The notes beneath the pieces were generated by a model. That model saw nothing but the letters and a program-made list of their open reading frames with translations, was not told the origin of the DNA and searched no databases. Source: Raffaelea ambrosiae (lineage: Eukaryota; Ascomycota; Sordariomycetes; Ophiostomatales; Ophiostomataceae). From it: a DNA stretch of 64,000 nt. Shown here piece after piece: positions 44,373-56,367 of this stretch. Both the position numbers and the translations under genes were made by a program. Numbering within the stretch: the stretch's first letter is position 1; each line of letters opens with the position of its first letter. The DNA lies in NCBI GenBank assembly GCA_002778195.1, contig PCDI01000010.1, positions 868,001 to 932,000 of the forward strand. The letters run 5' to 3'.

Positions 44373-47300
44373 GGCTGCCGGCGGGATGTTGTGGTCGCCG
44401 GCGTGATTGCGGCACGGAAGGAAGGAACGAGCGCCACAAACCCGAGACAGTTGGCGAGGTAGGAGCGAAGGGTGAGATCACGGACCAGAAACACCGGAAG
44501 GAACGAGCGCACCGAGGACACGAGAACAGAACAACAGGAGAACAGAAGGGGGGGAAAAGAAAAGGGAACGGAAGAGGAACGAACGGCGACGGGCATGGAA
44601 TTGGGGGAGAAGGAGGAAGGAGCGGAAACAGAAAATCGAGGAACAGAGAAAACGACAGAATAAAGAACCAGAACAGAATCACAGAACACCAGAGCAGCGA
44701 ACCAGAACAGGGAACCAGAACAGAATATCCGGACAGAGATCCAGAAACAAAAAAAAAGACATAGGATCGACTAGTTAAACCAGGGAACCCGCAGGCCAAC
44801 AACAGGGACGAATGGGCGGATTGCGGAACGCTAGAAGGGCCAGACGCCGGGGCTGAAGACAGGGAAGGAGAGCGCGCGCGTTCCGCCAGCAGGGCAGCGT
44901 CTGTCTAGTCCATCAAAAGACCCAAGAGCAGTTTGGTGATACGGTGCACTGTGCATCTTAGGGGGGCGGAACTGGCGCGCCCCCTTCTGCAGCCCGCCCG
45001 CGGACATCGGGTGGAGACCCTGATCGTGCCTTCTCCATCTGGGTTAAGCTCGACTGGTCCCAGGCCTCACTAGCTACTCGTAGCTCTCAGCTTACAAGCC
45101 ACAGTGCTGTCCAGTGGCTCGCAATCTCAGTCTCTCTTGCCCTGTCTAATCGCCACAGGACCCCTCTACATAGTGCTCGTACAGGGCACAAAGCATCTTG
45201 CGCGCAAGATATCCTCTTCTTCTACATAGTACGAGCATACCCTTCTACTCGTATGTCTTGCACATATGACGGCTCACGTTCTTTCTCGCTCACGCTTTCT
45301 GTCTTGGGGAATTTGCCCCCCCCCCCCTTCCCCCTGCTGGGGACCAACTAGTGAGCCGAAGGCCAAAATATCTTACACCGTAATAAGCGAGAGCCCACAA
45401 GGCCAGCAAGATTGGGTGATTGGGTGTGGACGGGCGGGAGACCAGTGCGATGAAAAGACAGGGCATGCATGTGGTTGGCGTCTTCCGCGCTCGCCCCCCC
45501 CTTCTTGTTGGGTCTCTTGCGGCAGAGCATTTTCTCGGGGGAAGTCCTGGAGGAATCTTGGAGAAATCTTGGGGCAAATCTTGGGGCAAACCCAAGGCTT
45601 GGGGCATATCTTGCTTGTTTGGCCACCCAAGCGGAAACGATGGTGGGCCGTAAACAGCGCCCTTTGCGACAAGAGGTGAAGAGTCAGAGGGCGAATGGGA
45701 GAGGGAGTATGGACACCTGCGGATTGACACGAACTGCTGGGTTGTGGTTGATTCCTGGGCGCTTGATCCTGCCTGCCACTGCTTGCTCTTCACGCCGATG
45801 GCTCACCTCGCCAGCAGCAGCCAGACCTTGGCCTCACTTTGTAAGATGGCTACGGTGTAGTTAGTTACTTTGTAAGACACTTTGTTCTCAGAAACCGTAG
45901 CGCAGATGACGGGATGTCCACCAACACGGGCCGGGGAAGGTAGGCCAAGGAGCCGAGGGATTCAGTGATACAGCTGTGGGAATGCGAGATGGGCAAAGGA
46001 GCAACAGAGTTGCTTCCGCAAGGGGGTGGGAAGAGGTCTGTTCGCGAGGGATGGAGAATGGGGATCCGGGAGGCGACTATTGAACATTGAGGAGGGTCAC
46101 AAGAGAGGTTGCATTCGCGTATGGAGTATCTTTTCGGGCAGGGGGGGGGGGTGCGCTAAAAGATTGCGAGATCCAGAGGGATTGAGAGAGCGGACATACG
46201 AGTAGGAACAAGAGGGCAGAGACGATGCGACACTGCGTGTACATTGAATTTGAGATATGTGGTATGGACGAGAACGGTGTATGTCACTCGTTACAGAGCT
46301 CGTGGGGACGCGGACAGACATGACGACAACGCAGACCCGGGAATGGTGTGGTCGATCTGGGATCGACGTCGCCGCCATGGCCCCGAGGATCCGAGCACAG
46401 GGCCAAAGAAAAAAAAAAGAGAGAGAGAGAGAGCATGGACGCCAGCAGCCGAGCAAGCGACAGCAAAAAGCAAAAAAAAAAAAAAAACGGAGGAGCCACG
46501 GAGAAGGGAGCAGAAGCAAACGACCAGGCAGGCAGGGTCTGAATCATTAGGCAGAACACCAGAATGCTTTCAGTCGTTGAATCAGATAACTACGGGCAGT
46601 TGCCTACGCAAAAACATCAGATATGTACCTGGGAAACACGAGATAGGAACATCCATGTACGAGTATCGTACACCCTGCTTGCGCTGGTAGAGGCAAGTAC
46701 GGGCTCTACGACGAGTCGACTTTGCACACGCACCACGACACGCCACCGTTCCAAGAGTCCGACCAGCCAACCACAGCTCTGGCCAGTGTCCTCTCTCTTC
46801 CCAGCTTCGTCCATTTTGGTCTGGGCGATCCGAGTCAACTTCTCGGCACGGATACAACGGCCATGGGCGCCTAGCGGGCACGAAAGGGCAAAAGGGCAAA
46901 AGAACAAAAGAACAAGAAGAGCAAAAAGGGCAAAAAGGGCCCCATGGACCATCGCAATCTGGTAAACCAGTAGTGCTAGCGCAAGCGCAGGGAGGAAATT
47001 AGCTCGAGGACGGGGGTGGGTGGGTAGACAAAATAGTTAACCAACAGAGAGCCGAAGGCGCAGATCAGAACGCACACACACACACACACACACAAAATCA
47101 AAGAGACACGCAGAACACAGCATACCTTGGTGTATCTTACTACTATGTATGTACTTTCCCGCTCTATTCGCTGCTTGTTTGCTTCTTCTGCATCCCCCCC
47201 CCCCCCCCCTTCTTTCCTCCTCCTTGTACACGCTCTCTACGAGTACTCTAGAAGGGGAATGTGGCGACAACATTGCGGTGAGAGCTTGTCCAGTCTCGCG

Positions 47301-47990
47301 CTCCCATTCACACACACACTCACACTCGTCCGCTGCGGTTTTCCCCCTATCTCCCCCCCCCCTCCAAAAGGGGCTAGTCCTGGATGGCTGTGGAGCAAGC
47401 TGCTGGGGATTTCGGCTTGGTCCTCTCTACAAGGACTCGTAGCCCCAAGGCGGAGAGGGCCAAGAATTCAAGGATTCAAGGAATGGGGGAGCCAGAGGGC
47501 GGTCGCAAGGATGTCAATTCAGAGATTGTTCGCTCTTGATTGCATGCAAACGATAAAGCAAGGTAAGGTACTAACTACCACTAGAGTATGGATATGGAGT
47601 AGTTAGTAGTTACGAGCACGTAGCTACTGTGCACGGAGAATTTGTGATGGCGCTCGACGGGCTGGTCACTTCGGGGCAAGGGCCTCATGCAGCTCGCAAC
47701 AGGGCGGCCAATCGAGATCGAGCGAGGGGGGGGGGCGGCGGGATCTCTTGATGGACAATGGGTGGCAATGGCATACAATGGGTGAGAATACGGCAAATTG
47801 GAGTCACTAAGAACTATCGCAGCATGCGACAAATGGATGGCATGCCAAGACCACAGAACCAGGGAGAGACAAAGAGACACGAGAGGTGGAGAACGGCCGT
47901 GCAATGCATCTCACAATTTTATACGGTGTAATATACTACATAGTACTATGGTACGAAGCATGTACTACTATGTATGTGAGATGATGCATG

Positions 47991-48034
47991 GATGGGGCAT
48001 GGATGGGGCATGGATGGGGCATAGATGAAGCATG
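47991..48034. repeat. Minisatellite, four 11-bp units (GATGGGGCATG)
   Basis: Units start at 47991, 48002, 48013 and 48024. The first two are identical, the third differs by one base and the fourth by two. Confidence 0.9.
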
Positions 48035-48801
48035 CAAGAGCTTTTTTTTTTTGCCCACACGGAATGCACACATACATGGTATCTTGCGTATCTTACAGTA
48101 CGGAAGGATCAAGCTCACACAGACACACAAGCACACAAACAAAGCAGCAGGCATGTGCCAGGGTTCTCCTGGTCGATCCCGATCATCAATGCTACCTGGG
48201 AGGAGTCGCAAAGTACGATTCTTACTACGGTGTATGTACTTGGTGCATAGGAACGGCAAAGGAGCCAGGACACAAGGCGTGCTAATAGAATCATAATAGT
48301 ATGCATTTGGATGCAGATGCTAGAAGGTCGCGGTTGTACTTATGTGGCCAGTTAGTACGTAGACGGATGGCGATCGGTCCCGAATTCGCGCACAATGGAA
48401 GCTTTTCAACCGGCACACGAGGGACTTTTTGTCTTTCCCCCGAAACCCTACTCGTCCTGGCACCACACCGTACGTGGGAAAGCCAAATGGAATTAGGAAA
48501 ACGACACCCTCCCACAAACAAGATATGGCCAAATGCCGAAGTACTGCACATGCACGTCTTCACCGACGAGCTACATATGGGTGCCTGCTGTGGGAAGAGT
48601 TGCCTATCAATATCCGGCAAGATCTCCGCGGCGAAGAGGAAGAAAGAGAAGAACGACAACATACGATGTACAATAGTAGAAAAGAAGGTGAGAGGAAGCG
48701 ACAAAGAGGAAAAAGGGACGCACGGAGAGGGGGTGGGGGACAAGGTGAAAAGGTGAATCAAGAACGAGAGTGGGAAAACTGGCCAATATTAAGCAGGCAA
48801 C

Positions 48802-48821
48802 TACTATGTATGTACATAGTA
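48802..48821. repeat. Palindrome TACTATGTATGTACATAGTA
   Basis: Two 9-bp arms (48802-48810 and 48813-48821) are perfect inverted copies around a TG spacer. It is one member of the TACATAGTA family described in the findings. Confidence 0.9.
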
Positions 48822-49214
48822 TCTTGCTGCTCTAGCGCCAACCACGCAAACTATTGCTGTTCCCGCTGCTCCCGCTGTTCCCACTGTCTGGATGGACACA
48901 TTACGGGTGGCGGCCCTTTCCTAGGTGGATTGTCCCTTTGGCATACGAATAGTACGAATAGCGGGATGCTTAAAAACGACAACATGTTTGTACGGTGTGC
49001 TCGTACAGTGCATGCAGTCAAGAACGCGCAGTCGCAGTGTTGGCGCCGTCGAGACGGGAGAGCGTCTGGTTTGCCACCGCTCCCGCTACGGGGGAGAAGC
49101 CATGCCAGATGGACATGGGGAAACGGGAAGGCGTTTGGGATGTACGAGGACGAACCACTGAGGGGTCTCTCACAGGCCGTCTCGTCACATTTGTTTCTAC
49201 CAGTGCGCGTACAG

Positions 49215-49254
49215 ACTATGTAGTAACTACATAGTAACTAGTTACTACTATGTA
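49215..49254. repeat. Nested palindrome cluster
   Basis: ACTATGTAG-TAA-CTACATAGT (49215-49235) overlaps the perfect 16-bp palindrome TAGTAACTAGTTACTA (49232-49247), which overlaps a further TACTATGTA (49246-49254). The stretch can fold into alternative hairpins. Confidence 0.9.
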
Positions 49255-52200
49255 TGTAGTTTGTTTCTGTCGATCGTCGCCCCTCTCTGACTGCCACCCG
49301 GCAAGTCCAAGCACCACCGAAACGGGATAGCTAAGCATCTCTCCCATGTGGCTGGCTATTATCCTCTCGGACTTGTTCGTACTCGTCGTTGACGCAGACC
49401 CCAACATCCTCAGCGAGCCCACACATGGCGATGTGGGTTTCCTCCCAGGTCTCGGTGGAAATGCCATCGTGCGAGACATGCACAAAAAAGAAACAGTTTT
49501 TCTTTTAGGGGGGGGGGAGGTTGTTGAATACGCCTCTCCTGTTTGTCGGTTTGCCTACGAGTGCGTGTGTGCTTGCAGCTTGCAGCTGTGTCCTGCCCTG
49601 CTATTCGGTCTCTGCGTGCCTGTTGGCACGAGACCACTTTATTGCTTGGGAAATATGGATATGCCCCCCCCCCCTTCCCATCTCTCTCCTCCTCTTCCAC
49701 CCCCATGTCCGCTCTTGTAGCTCCTTCCCTCCTCCGCTCCCGCCCTGTCTCCAATCACATTGCGCCAATTCAGAGGGGGTTTCTGCTCTGCCTCGCTACT
49801 GTCCTTCGGTAGACCCGCACACACCTTTTCTCGACTTTCTCATCTTTCTCTCGTCGATATCCATGCTTCCGAGTGGATGGGAGCTGCATGCGAGATGGAT
49901 GGGTGGATGGGCATTGCAGAGAGAAGAAGAGGGGGGGACCGGGATATATTACATACTCGTCGTATTAGTACACCGCAGAGCTGAACGGGGGGAACGGGAG
50001 GGCAGCAGGGGTCAGGGGCTAGGCAAGAGTTGGCTGCAAAGAGAAGGCCGAAAGTGCCCAACGGCAAACAAAAAGAACGGCAAAAGAAAATGAAGAAGGA
50101 AAAAAAAACCGAAAAAACAACCAAAAACAACCAAAAACAACAGCATGTAATATTGACTTTTCTTTTGGAAGCAAATAATCGTCATATGTACGAGTACACG
50201 TACTAGGCCATTGCACTACGTGCATACACCATGCCCATAGTGTTGTCCTAGCCCTCTTCTGACAAGTAAGGTTAGAGTATTGTACATGGTTTTTTTGAGA
50301 GTGCACATACGAGAGAAGCTAAAAAAAGAAAAGACGCCGGGGGAAGATCTCAACATGAATCTGCCTCGCAGAACAGACCAGACAGACGGGTTGCTTGTCT
50401 TTGTCCGGGCAATGCCAGTCCTCATCGGCGATTTGTGCTTGCAATCGATACTGCGTAGTGGCTCGACGGGGAGAGAAAAAGAAAAGAAACGAGGCCGAAC
50501 ACCCAGCAACTGCATAGCACGGAGTCGACACTTCGATAAAAGGGGGGGGGAGGCAAACACTCCTGACCGAGAACTGCAACTACTAACTATAATACAAAGT
50601 AACCGCACGGCATTATTGGCCTGGTAGGCTCGACCTTGTGACTATCACGGGAAAGGCGAGCCGAAAAGGAGAGCAAACGGCCATATTTGCTGGACAGGTT
50701 AGACAAACACGCCATTCACAAATGTAAATATACTTTGTACAATATTATTAAGAAACGAACCCGCAAGGCAAGGTTCGATCCGGTACTATTGATGTGCAAC
50801 CAATGCCCCCCCCCCTTCCCTCCTGAAAAAGAGGATGCGGTCACACGTTGGTTTGTTGGAGGGGGTTCAACTCACGCAATTTCGCTGTTGGTTTCCTGGC
50901 CTGTGTGTCCTGCTCGTTTGCTCGTTTGCTCCTTACAATGCGCCCCAGACAGCCGCACGGCAAAGGGGGGAGGGGGGGATGGGAGAGGAGAAAGATTGCC
51001 GGCACCCTATATCCCAACGTCGTTATTGTATACATAGTACTTCTGACAGGCTCTCCTCTCTGGCGGCTGGCCGCCCATATTCCACCGCACATTGGGTGTT
51101 GTATTATGAGAGATGTGAGCAGATTTTTTTCTCCTACCCCCCGTAACACCCGCCTGCTTTTTTTGGGGGGGTTCTTCATTTACAGTTTGGGCCGTTGCAA
51201 AGTTGCAGCGCAGCGGGAACTTGTCCATGTTGGCCAATGTCAACACTAGCTATTGGTCCTTGTCCCCCTCGTATATTCGTCGTAATACGGCGTATTTCAA
51301 GATGGCAAGCGTCTTGACTGTGTGCATTAGACCACCGCAAACCAGTGGTCACAGCTTTCTGGTGTCTGGGCGTGTCTATAGCCAAACAGAGACCGCCTCG
51401 CGGTACCGCCTCGCGGTGGCAAACCAAAAAAAAAGAAGCCAATTGTTCCGTCTTGCCAGCATAGACATTGCTTTCTTTTTTCTTACCCATCTCTTCCCCT
51501 TCCCGCCCAATTGGCATTGGCATTGGCATCAACAAACTGTTGTGCCGGACGGGATGCCAACATACTCCATGTGTCACCTTTGCTGTCTCTCCTGAAGAGC
51601 TTTTTTTTTTCATGTTTCTGTTTTTGTTTTAATGCAAATATATGCTGTCTTGGGCTTTTCGGTGTGTTGTCGCCACTTGGTTATTCCGCCTTTTTGCTGC
51701 CGTTCTTCCATTCAACTATACCCATCTTGCTTCGGGAGAGCATGAATACGCAAGCGTATTGTATATGCGCGGCCTGTGACCGACCAGTCTCAGCTCAGCT
51801 TCGACCGGTCTCGGGTACGGACGCTTGATGGTCTGCCGCGTGTGTCTGCGTTACCAAGAGAATCTTCGCAAGCAAAAGTGGCGACAGAACAACCGCCGGC
51901 AAAGACGCAAAAGAATTCGGGCTTCTTTTTTTCTTTTTCTTTTTCTTTTCAAAGAAGCTAACACCGGATGAGAGCCCGAGAAACCAAGGTCTCACTCTCC
52001 TCTTTAGTATGCGCCTTGAGAGACTATCTGCGTATGAGACCGTTTGTATGTAAGTGTATGGATACAGTGACGGGTCCTTGTGGACGTTCACTCACCGTAG
52101 CAGCATAAGCCATTCAAAGAAGGTGTGAGGTCTCGATTTCTCCTGAATGGGCCGCTGGCTCAGAGGGAAGAAACGTCAAGACGACATGACTGCGCTCGTA

Positions 52201-52872
52201 GTTGAAGGCCAACATTGCAAGCTGATGCGTTCACAAAAGACGCCTGGCCGTGGCACATGCCCATGCTGTAGCCCAGTTCTAGCCACCGGTACGGCAATGA
52301 CAATTAAACTGTATGGTGTAATCTAGAAATCCGAAGTAGAGCTGAAGGATTAAATGCTGTGAAACGCAAAGAATTGCGAAGACGCGTCCCGAGGTGAATG
52401 GCTAGTCTTGTGAATGTAGACATTGATATCTGCCTGTCACTTTCTGACATCACTCCACTGGCTTCCGGTTGAAGTCTCTGATTTATGAGCTTACAGAATG
52501 AACAAAGGCGAGATAGAAAAGGAAAATATTTGAATAGCTAGCCATGTTTTCCCCTTTTCTCTGAGGCTTACTCAATCATACTTTAATTCTTCTCGAATGC
52601 TTTGATCGTAGTGCATTGGCAAGCTGTTTATATTGCCAAACCCCATTTGGAAGGTTACAAAGTGCAATTTCAACTCTCGCTTCTCATTATCTCTATTAAC
52701 TAATGCACACATCTTTTGTTTCTTGACTCGTTATCTCATCACACGTCTCTCATCAATCGTCGCGTCCCTCGTCTCATCTCTAGGCATTCATCTCTCATCA
52801 CTCGTCTCTTAATACAACCGGCAGCCTTCGGCACCGTGGTCTTATCACAGCTGGTGCCTTTGCTCATTTCAT

Positions 52873-53487
52873 TTAAGCCTCCACTCTGACAATTTTGCCG
52901 CTCTCGACCTCGTAGACGTAGCCGGTGATGGGCACGTCCAGAATCAGCGGGCTGCTCTTGATGACGGCAATATCATCGAGGACACTCTGCTTCGGGTCCG
53001 AGAAGGGCAAGAAAGCAATATGGTCCGCTTTTTGGTGGAGATCCGACTCAATCTTGCTCCGAATTTCGGCGTCGGTAAAGGTCAACATCCCACAGTCGGT
53101 CTGCCGGTTAGCATGATAGAAAACAAAGACACGAGCTGACGGCAGTAATCCATTTGGGCAAAGCGAGGACAGAAATACGTTCGAGCGAAGCGAGGGCCAG
53201 AAAAAAAAACCTACATGGTGGATGATGACAATCTCTCGGGTGCCTAGCAACTGCTGCGAGATGACCAGCGAACGGATGGCGTCGACGGTGCGGCCACCGG
53301 CGTTGCGAATGACGTGGGCATCGCCCTCCTCGAGGCCGAGGATGCGAGCCGGATCAAGACGGGCATCCATGCAGACGACGACGGCGACTTTGCGGCCTGG
53401 GGGCATAGGGAGGCTGCCCTTGGTGAAGGAGGCAGCATAGGCCTGGTTGGCGAGTTCGAACTCGGGCACGACAGATTGATGGGACAT
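52873..53487 (-). CDS. Beta-class carbonic anhydrase
   Basis: 166-aa zinc enzyme for reversible CO2 hydration. Two exons: 53487-53215 and 53100-52873, with a 114-nt intron (GTAGGT...GCTAAC...CGGCAG). Zinc ligands are Cys39 (CMDARLDP, with the Asp41/Arg43 dyad), His91 and Cys94 (HHTDCGM). The intron falls immediately after His91, so both splice sites are needed to join the second and third ligands. Other family blocks: HVIRNAGGRTVDAIRSLVIS and ITGYVYEVESGKI. The short form without an organelle presequence suggests a cytosolic enzyme of the small microbial type (HTDCGM class). The ATG at 53487 (MSHQSVVPEFELANQAY) was chosen; the upstream in-frame extension is a low-complexity leader. The intron contains GAGCGAAGCGAGG (plus strand 53183-53195) and AAGCGAGGACAG (53161-53172), shared with the RNA-cyclase coding repeat. 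Confidence 0.93.
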   Translation of the reverse strand: MSHQSVVPEFELANQAYAASFTKGSLPMPPGRKVAVVVCMDARLDPARILGLEEGDAHVIRNAGGRTVDAIRSLVISQQLLGTREIVIIHHVGFFFWPSLRSNVFLSSLCPNGLLPSARVFVFYHANRQTDCGMLTFTDAEIRSKIESDLHQKADHIAFLPFSDPKQSVLDDIAVIKSSPLILDVPITGYVYEVESGKIVRVEA

Positions 53488-54794
53488 GGCGAGGGCGGTA
53501 TGAATAGTTATTGTGGGTTCGCGTACAAGAAGGGAAAAAAGGAGAGAGAATGCTCGGAATTTGAAGTGAGAACTGAAGCGCCTTGAAGAGGACAACAGAG
53601 ACAACAGAGACGGCTTGGGTTTTCTTCCCTCCAAGAAAAAAAGAAAAAAAAAAGAAGAGAAAATCCCAGAAGAGACTTTGAGATCCTGGAATAAATTGTT
53701 GACAGCAAGGAAAAGAAAGAAATGAAAAGACAGGTTCTCTCAACACAGCTTCTCTTATATTACGACATTCGATCGACGTTTTAGCCACCAGGCTGCCAAT
53801 CGGAAAGCAGTATTCGGAAAAGAAAGAAAGACCCGCCCCCATCTGTGTGCGCGCGGAAGGCTTACACAGTAGTCCGTCACTGGACGTGTTCTTTGGCTAG
53901 TGACCACGGTCACCTTCCCCCCAAACCTGACGTCTTACCTGCTCGAGTTGGCGTGATCGGTATTACCACACAAAGCCGAAGTGGTCCCTCTTCTCACTCA
54001 TCCACGCCCGGTGGTTGTTCCTTTCAGCTATTTTATTAGTCTTTTCAACTCCCTCTGCCGGACGCCCGTCCAATAGGTGGACAGAAAATTAAAGGAAAAA
54101 AGTGCGCTGTATTGCAGAAGCGCCAGCGTGTGTCTATGAGTGATGCCCGCGCTGTCCACTATTCAGATTTACAACCTAGTCATCCCGTGGCTCGCACACG
54201 GTAGCACAGCATCGTGATTTGATTCTCTGATTTGATTATGATTCCAGATGCATCGCTCTTTGTTATCGTAACAATGCCGGCTTATGAAGGCCCCCCTCAC
54301 AGTTGGCAACTCCTAGAATACGAATGACATGTTGCTGTCGTCTTGCTGTCATCTAGATAAGAAGCCCGAGGCAAACGCCACAGAGTTTTTGGGAGGTTGT
54401 TTTTCCGAAAAAAGAAGAAAAAAGTTCTACATGTCATTGGCCTCAAAACACGATTCCCGCATAGCACAGAGCCATGAGAATCATGAAAACGACCGACCCT
54501 ATAGGCCTCGCCTTCGGCCGGGAGGATGCCCCGCACAATTTGTAAATGCTCGTCGAATGATACCGTACCAACTCCCGAGCCCCAGATAAAAGTAAGAAAC
54601 GTGAGAAAATAGAAGAAGCACACCCAGAGCACGGTAGTCGACGGAGACAGGAAAACCGCCGAAGACAGTCAGCGAGAAAAATACACGGAGATCAACCCAC
54701 ACACTCCGGCGTTCTCTTGGCTGCTGGCGAGCCACCTAGTACGTCGGACCATCTTGATGCCTAGATTGTGAATCGTCGTCCTGGTGTCGCACCT
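53488..54794. other. Intergenic region upstream of carbonic anhydrase
   Basis: About 1.3 kb with no supported gene. It comprises the carbonic anhydrase leader and promoter at the left and the CSN2 3' UTR at the right. Confidence 0.55.
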
Positions 54795-56367
54795 CTAGCC
54801 TGGCCGACCACGACGGCTCAGAAGACCCTTCGAGTTTTGGCGCGCGGCCGCACGCAGCTGGCGCCCGCCGCCGCCGCTGCCGCCACCGCCGCCGCCAATG
54901 CCGACACCTCCACCTCCAAAAAAGCTGCCCGACCCGTCGCCACTGGCTTCGGCGGCCGTGCGGAGGGACGTGGCGGTGTTCTGGAAGACGGCACGGGCGA
55001 GACCAGCCATGGACTCGGTGACGGCGGCCACGGCCTGGACGCGGTCGGCGTCGATGTGGGACGCGAGCTCGAGGATGCCGGACTGCTGGTCGATGGAGCC
55101 GGCTATACGGCCGTCGACGATGAGAAAGCCGAGGATGTCCTGGACCTCGGCGTCGCCGATGCGGATCTGCTCGGCGATCCAGCGCGTGCGCAGACGGGTG
55201 TAGGGGGCGATGAGGCGGACGACGGCCTTGGTGCGGATGTTGCGGGTGACCTCGTCAATGTTCTCGGCGATGAAGGCGTCCTCGAGCAGGTCCGGGTGGT
55301 GGTGCAGGGCGTCCTCGTAGCCGCGGATGTCGTCGTTCTGATAGGCGTCGACGAGCTCGGTCATGGCCGCGATGCGCGGGTCGTTGCGGTAGGGCTTGAT
55401 CTCCTGCGAGTCGAAGGGGTTGATGTCGGAGCGCATCAGCACGGTGGTCAGCAGCAGGTACTTGAGCACCTGGATGCGCTGCAGCGACCCGGCCTCGTCG
55501 TAGTTGCGGAAGCTCTCGAAAAAATCGCTCTGCGCGTCCGGCCAGTTCTCCTCGCTCATGTGCATCTTGCCGCCGCACTCGCGGATGATGCCCATGATCT
55601 TGGGGTGCGGCACCGCCGACCGCACCTTGAGCGCGCGCTGGTACAGCTGCTTGAGCTGCTTGTTGTTCTTGCGCTCCGCGTACATCTGGATCTCCAGCGC
55701 GTAGATCTCCAGCAGATACGTGCCCTTGCTCGGGTCGTCGCTGCCGTCCGCCCGCTGGCACGCCCGGTGCAGCGCCCGCAGCTTCTTCATCACTTCGCCG
55801 TACTTGCGCCGGTCCAGCAGCAGCTTGGCCTGCTTGATGTTCGTCTTGAGCCACAGCCGCTCGTTGTTCGTGCTCTGGAAGCACGTCAGCGTCAGCTCGT
55901 AGAACTGCTCCATGAACGCCGCCGCCTGCGCGCTGCCCGCCGAGTTCTTCTCCATGTAGTCCAGCATGTTGTTGATCGACTTTTCCGAGTAGTTGCGCGT
56001 CACCGCCGACTTGACGTAGGTGAGGAGCTCCTTGTAGTGCTCCACGGCCTGGCCGGTTGTTAGCGAGAGCGGGGCTTCCGATACCTCTGTCTTTCCCGCG
56101 ACTCACATCCTCATATCGCCCAAGCTTGATCTCCAGCTTGATCGCCTGCTTCAGGCCCTTGAAGCCCCAGTCGCCCTTCTCCGGCTCCAGCTCTGGAATC
56201 CCCAGAAACTCCGCAATTGCCTCTTCCGCATCTGTCGTCTTCGTCTGCTTCGCATTGTAGTACTTGTTTTCAATCGTCACCTCGCCGGCATCCGGGTCGT
56301 CGTCGTCTTCCTCGTACTCGAAGTCATATTCCTCGTCCGAGGCTTGCATGAAGTCGTCGTCTGACAT
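54795..56367 (-). CDS. csn2: COP9 signalosome complex subunit 2
   Basis: 504-aa PCI-domain subunit of the COP9 signalosome, which removes NEDD8/Rub1 from cullins; CSN2 contacts the cullin. The N-terminus is family-typical: MSDDDFMQASDEEYDFEYEE, IENKYYNAKQTKT, EPEKGDWGFKGLKQAIKLEI. After a 58-nt intron (56049-56106, GTGAGT...CTAAC...GCCAG) it continues AVEHYKELLTYVKSAVTRNY, SEKSINNMLDYMEKN and KTNIKQAKLLLDRRKY, then the PCI region RTKAVVRLIAPYTRLRTRWI and the dimer helix. Exons: 56367-56107 and 56048-54795. The C-terminal tail after FQNTATSLRTAAEASG is Gly-rich low complexity, beyond the conserved end. The start is 472 bases from the CWC25 start on the other strand, so the two genes probably share a promoter region. 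Confidence 0.95.

Larger units (their letters stand above)
44373..52872. other. Large gene-poor region, 8.5 kb
   Basis: No frame of any length resembles a known protein. Contents: GAACCAGAACAG-like repeats (44680-44740); nine exact copies of TACATAGTA/TACTATGTA between 45223 and 51039; six of TACGAGTA/TACTCGTA between 45075 and 50196; runs of 10-16 C followed by TTC at 45316, 47194, 49664 and 50806; a CA run near 47071-47094; an 11-bp minisatellite (47991-48034); AAGGGC/AAAAGA-type purine repeats (46885-46945); and a TCTTGGGGCAAA repeat (about 45555-45610). The left end is the otubain promoter and leader; the right end is downstream of carbonic anhydrase. An unannotated non-coding RNA cannot be excluded. 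Confidence 0.6.

Noticed and set aside
44680..44745. GAACCAGAACAG repeats as coding sequence
   Set aside because: Irregular unit lengths break every frame; simple purine-rich repetition upstream of the otubain gene.
50740..50800. tRNA T-arm-like sequence GGTTCGATCC
   Set aside because: No acceptor stem, D-arm or anticodon arm can be formed with the upstream AT-rich sequence.
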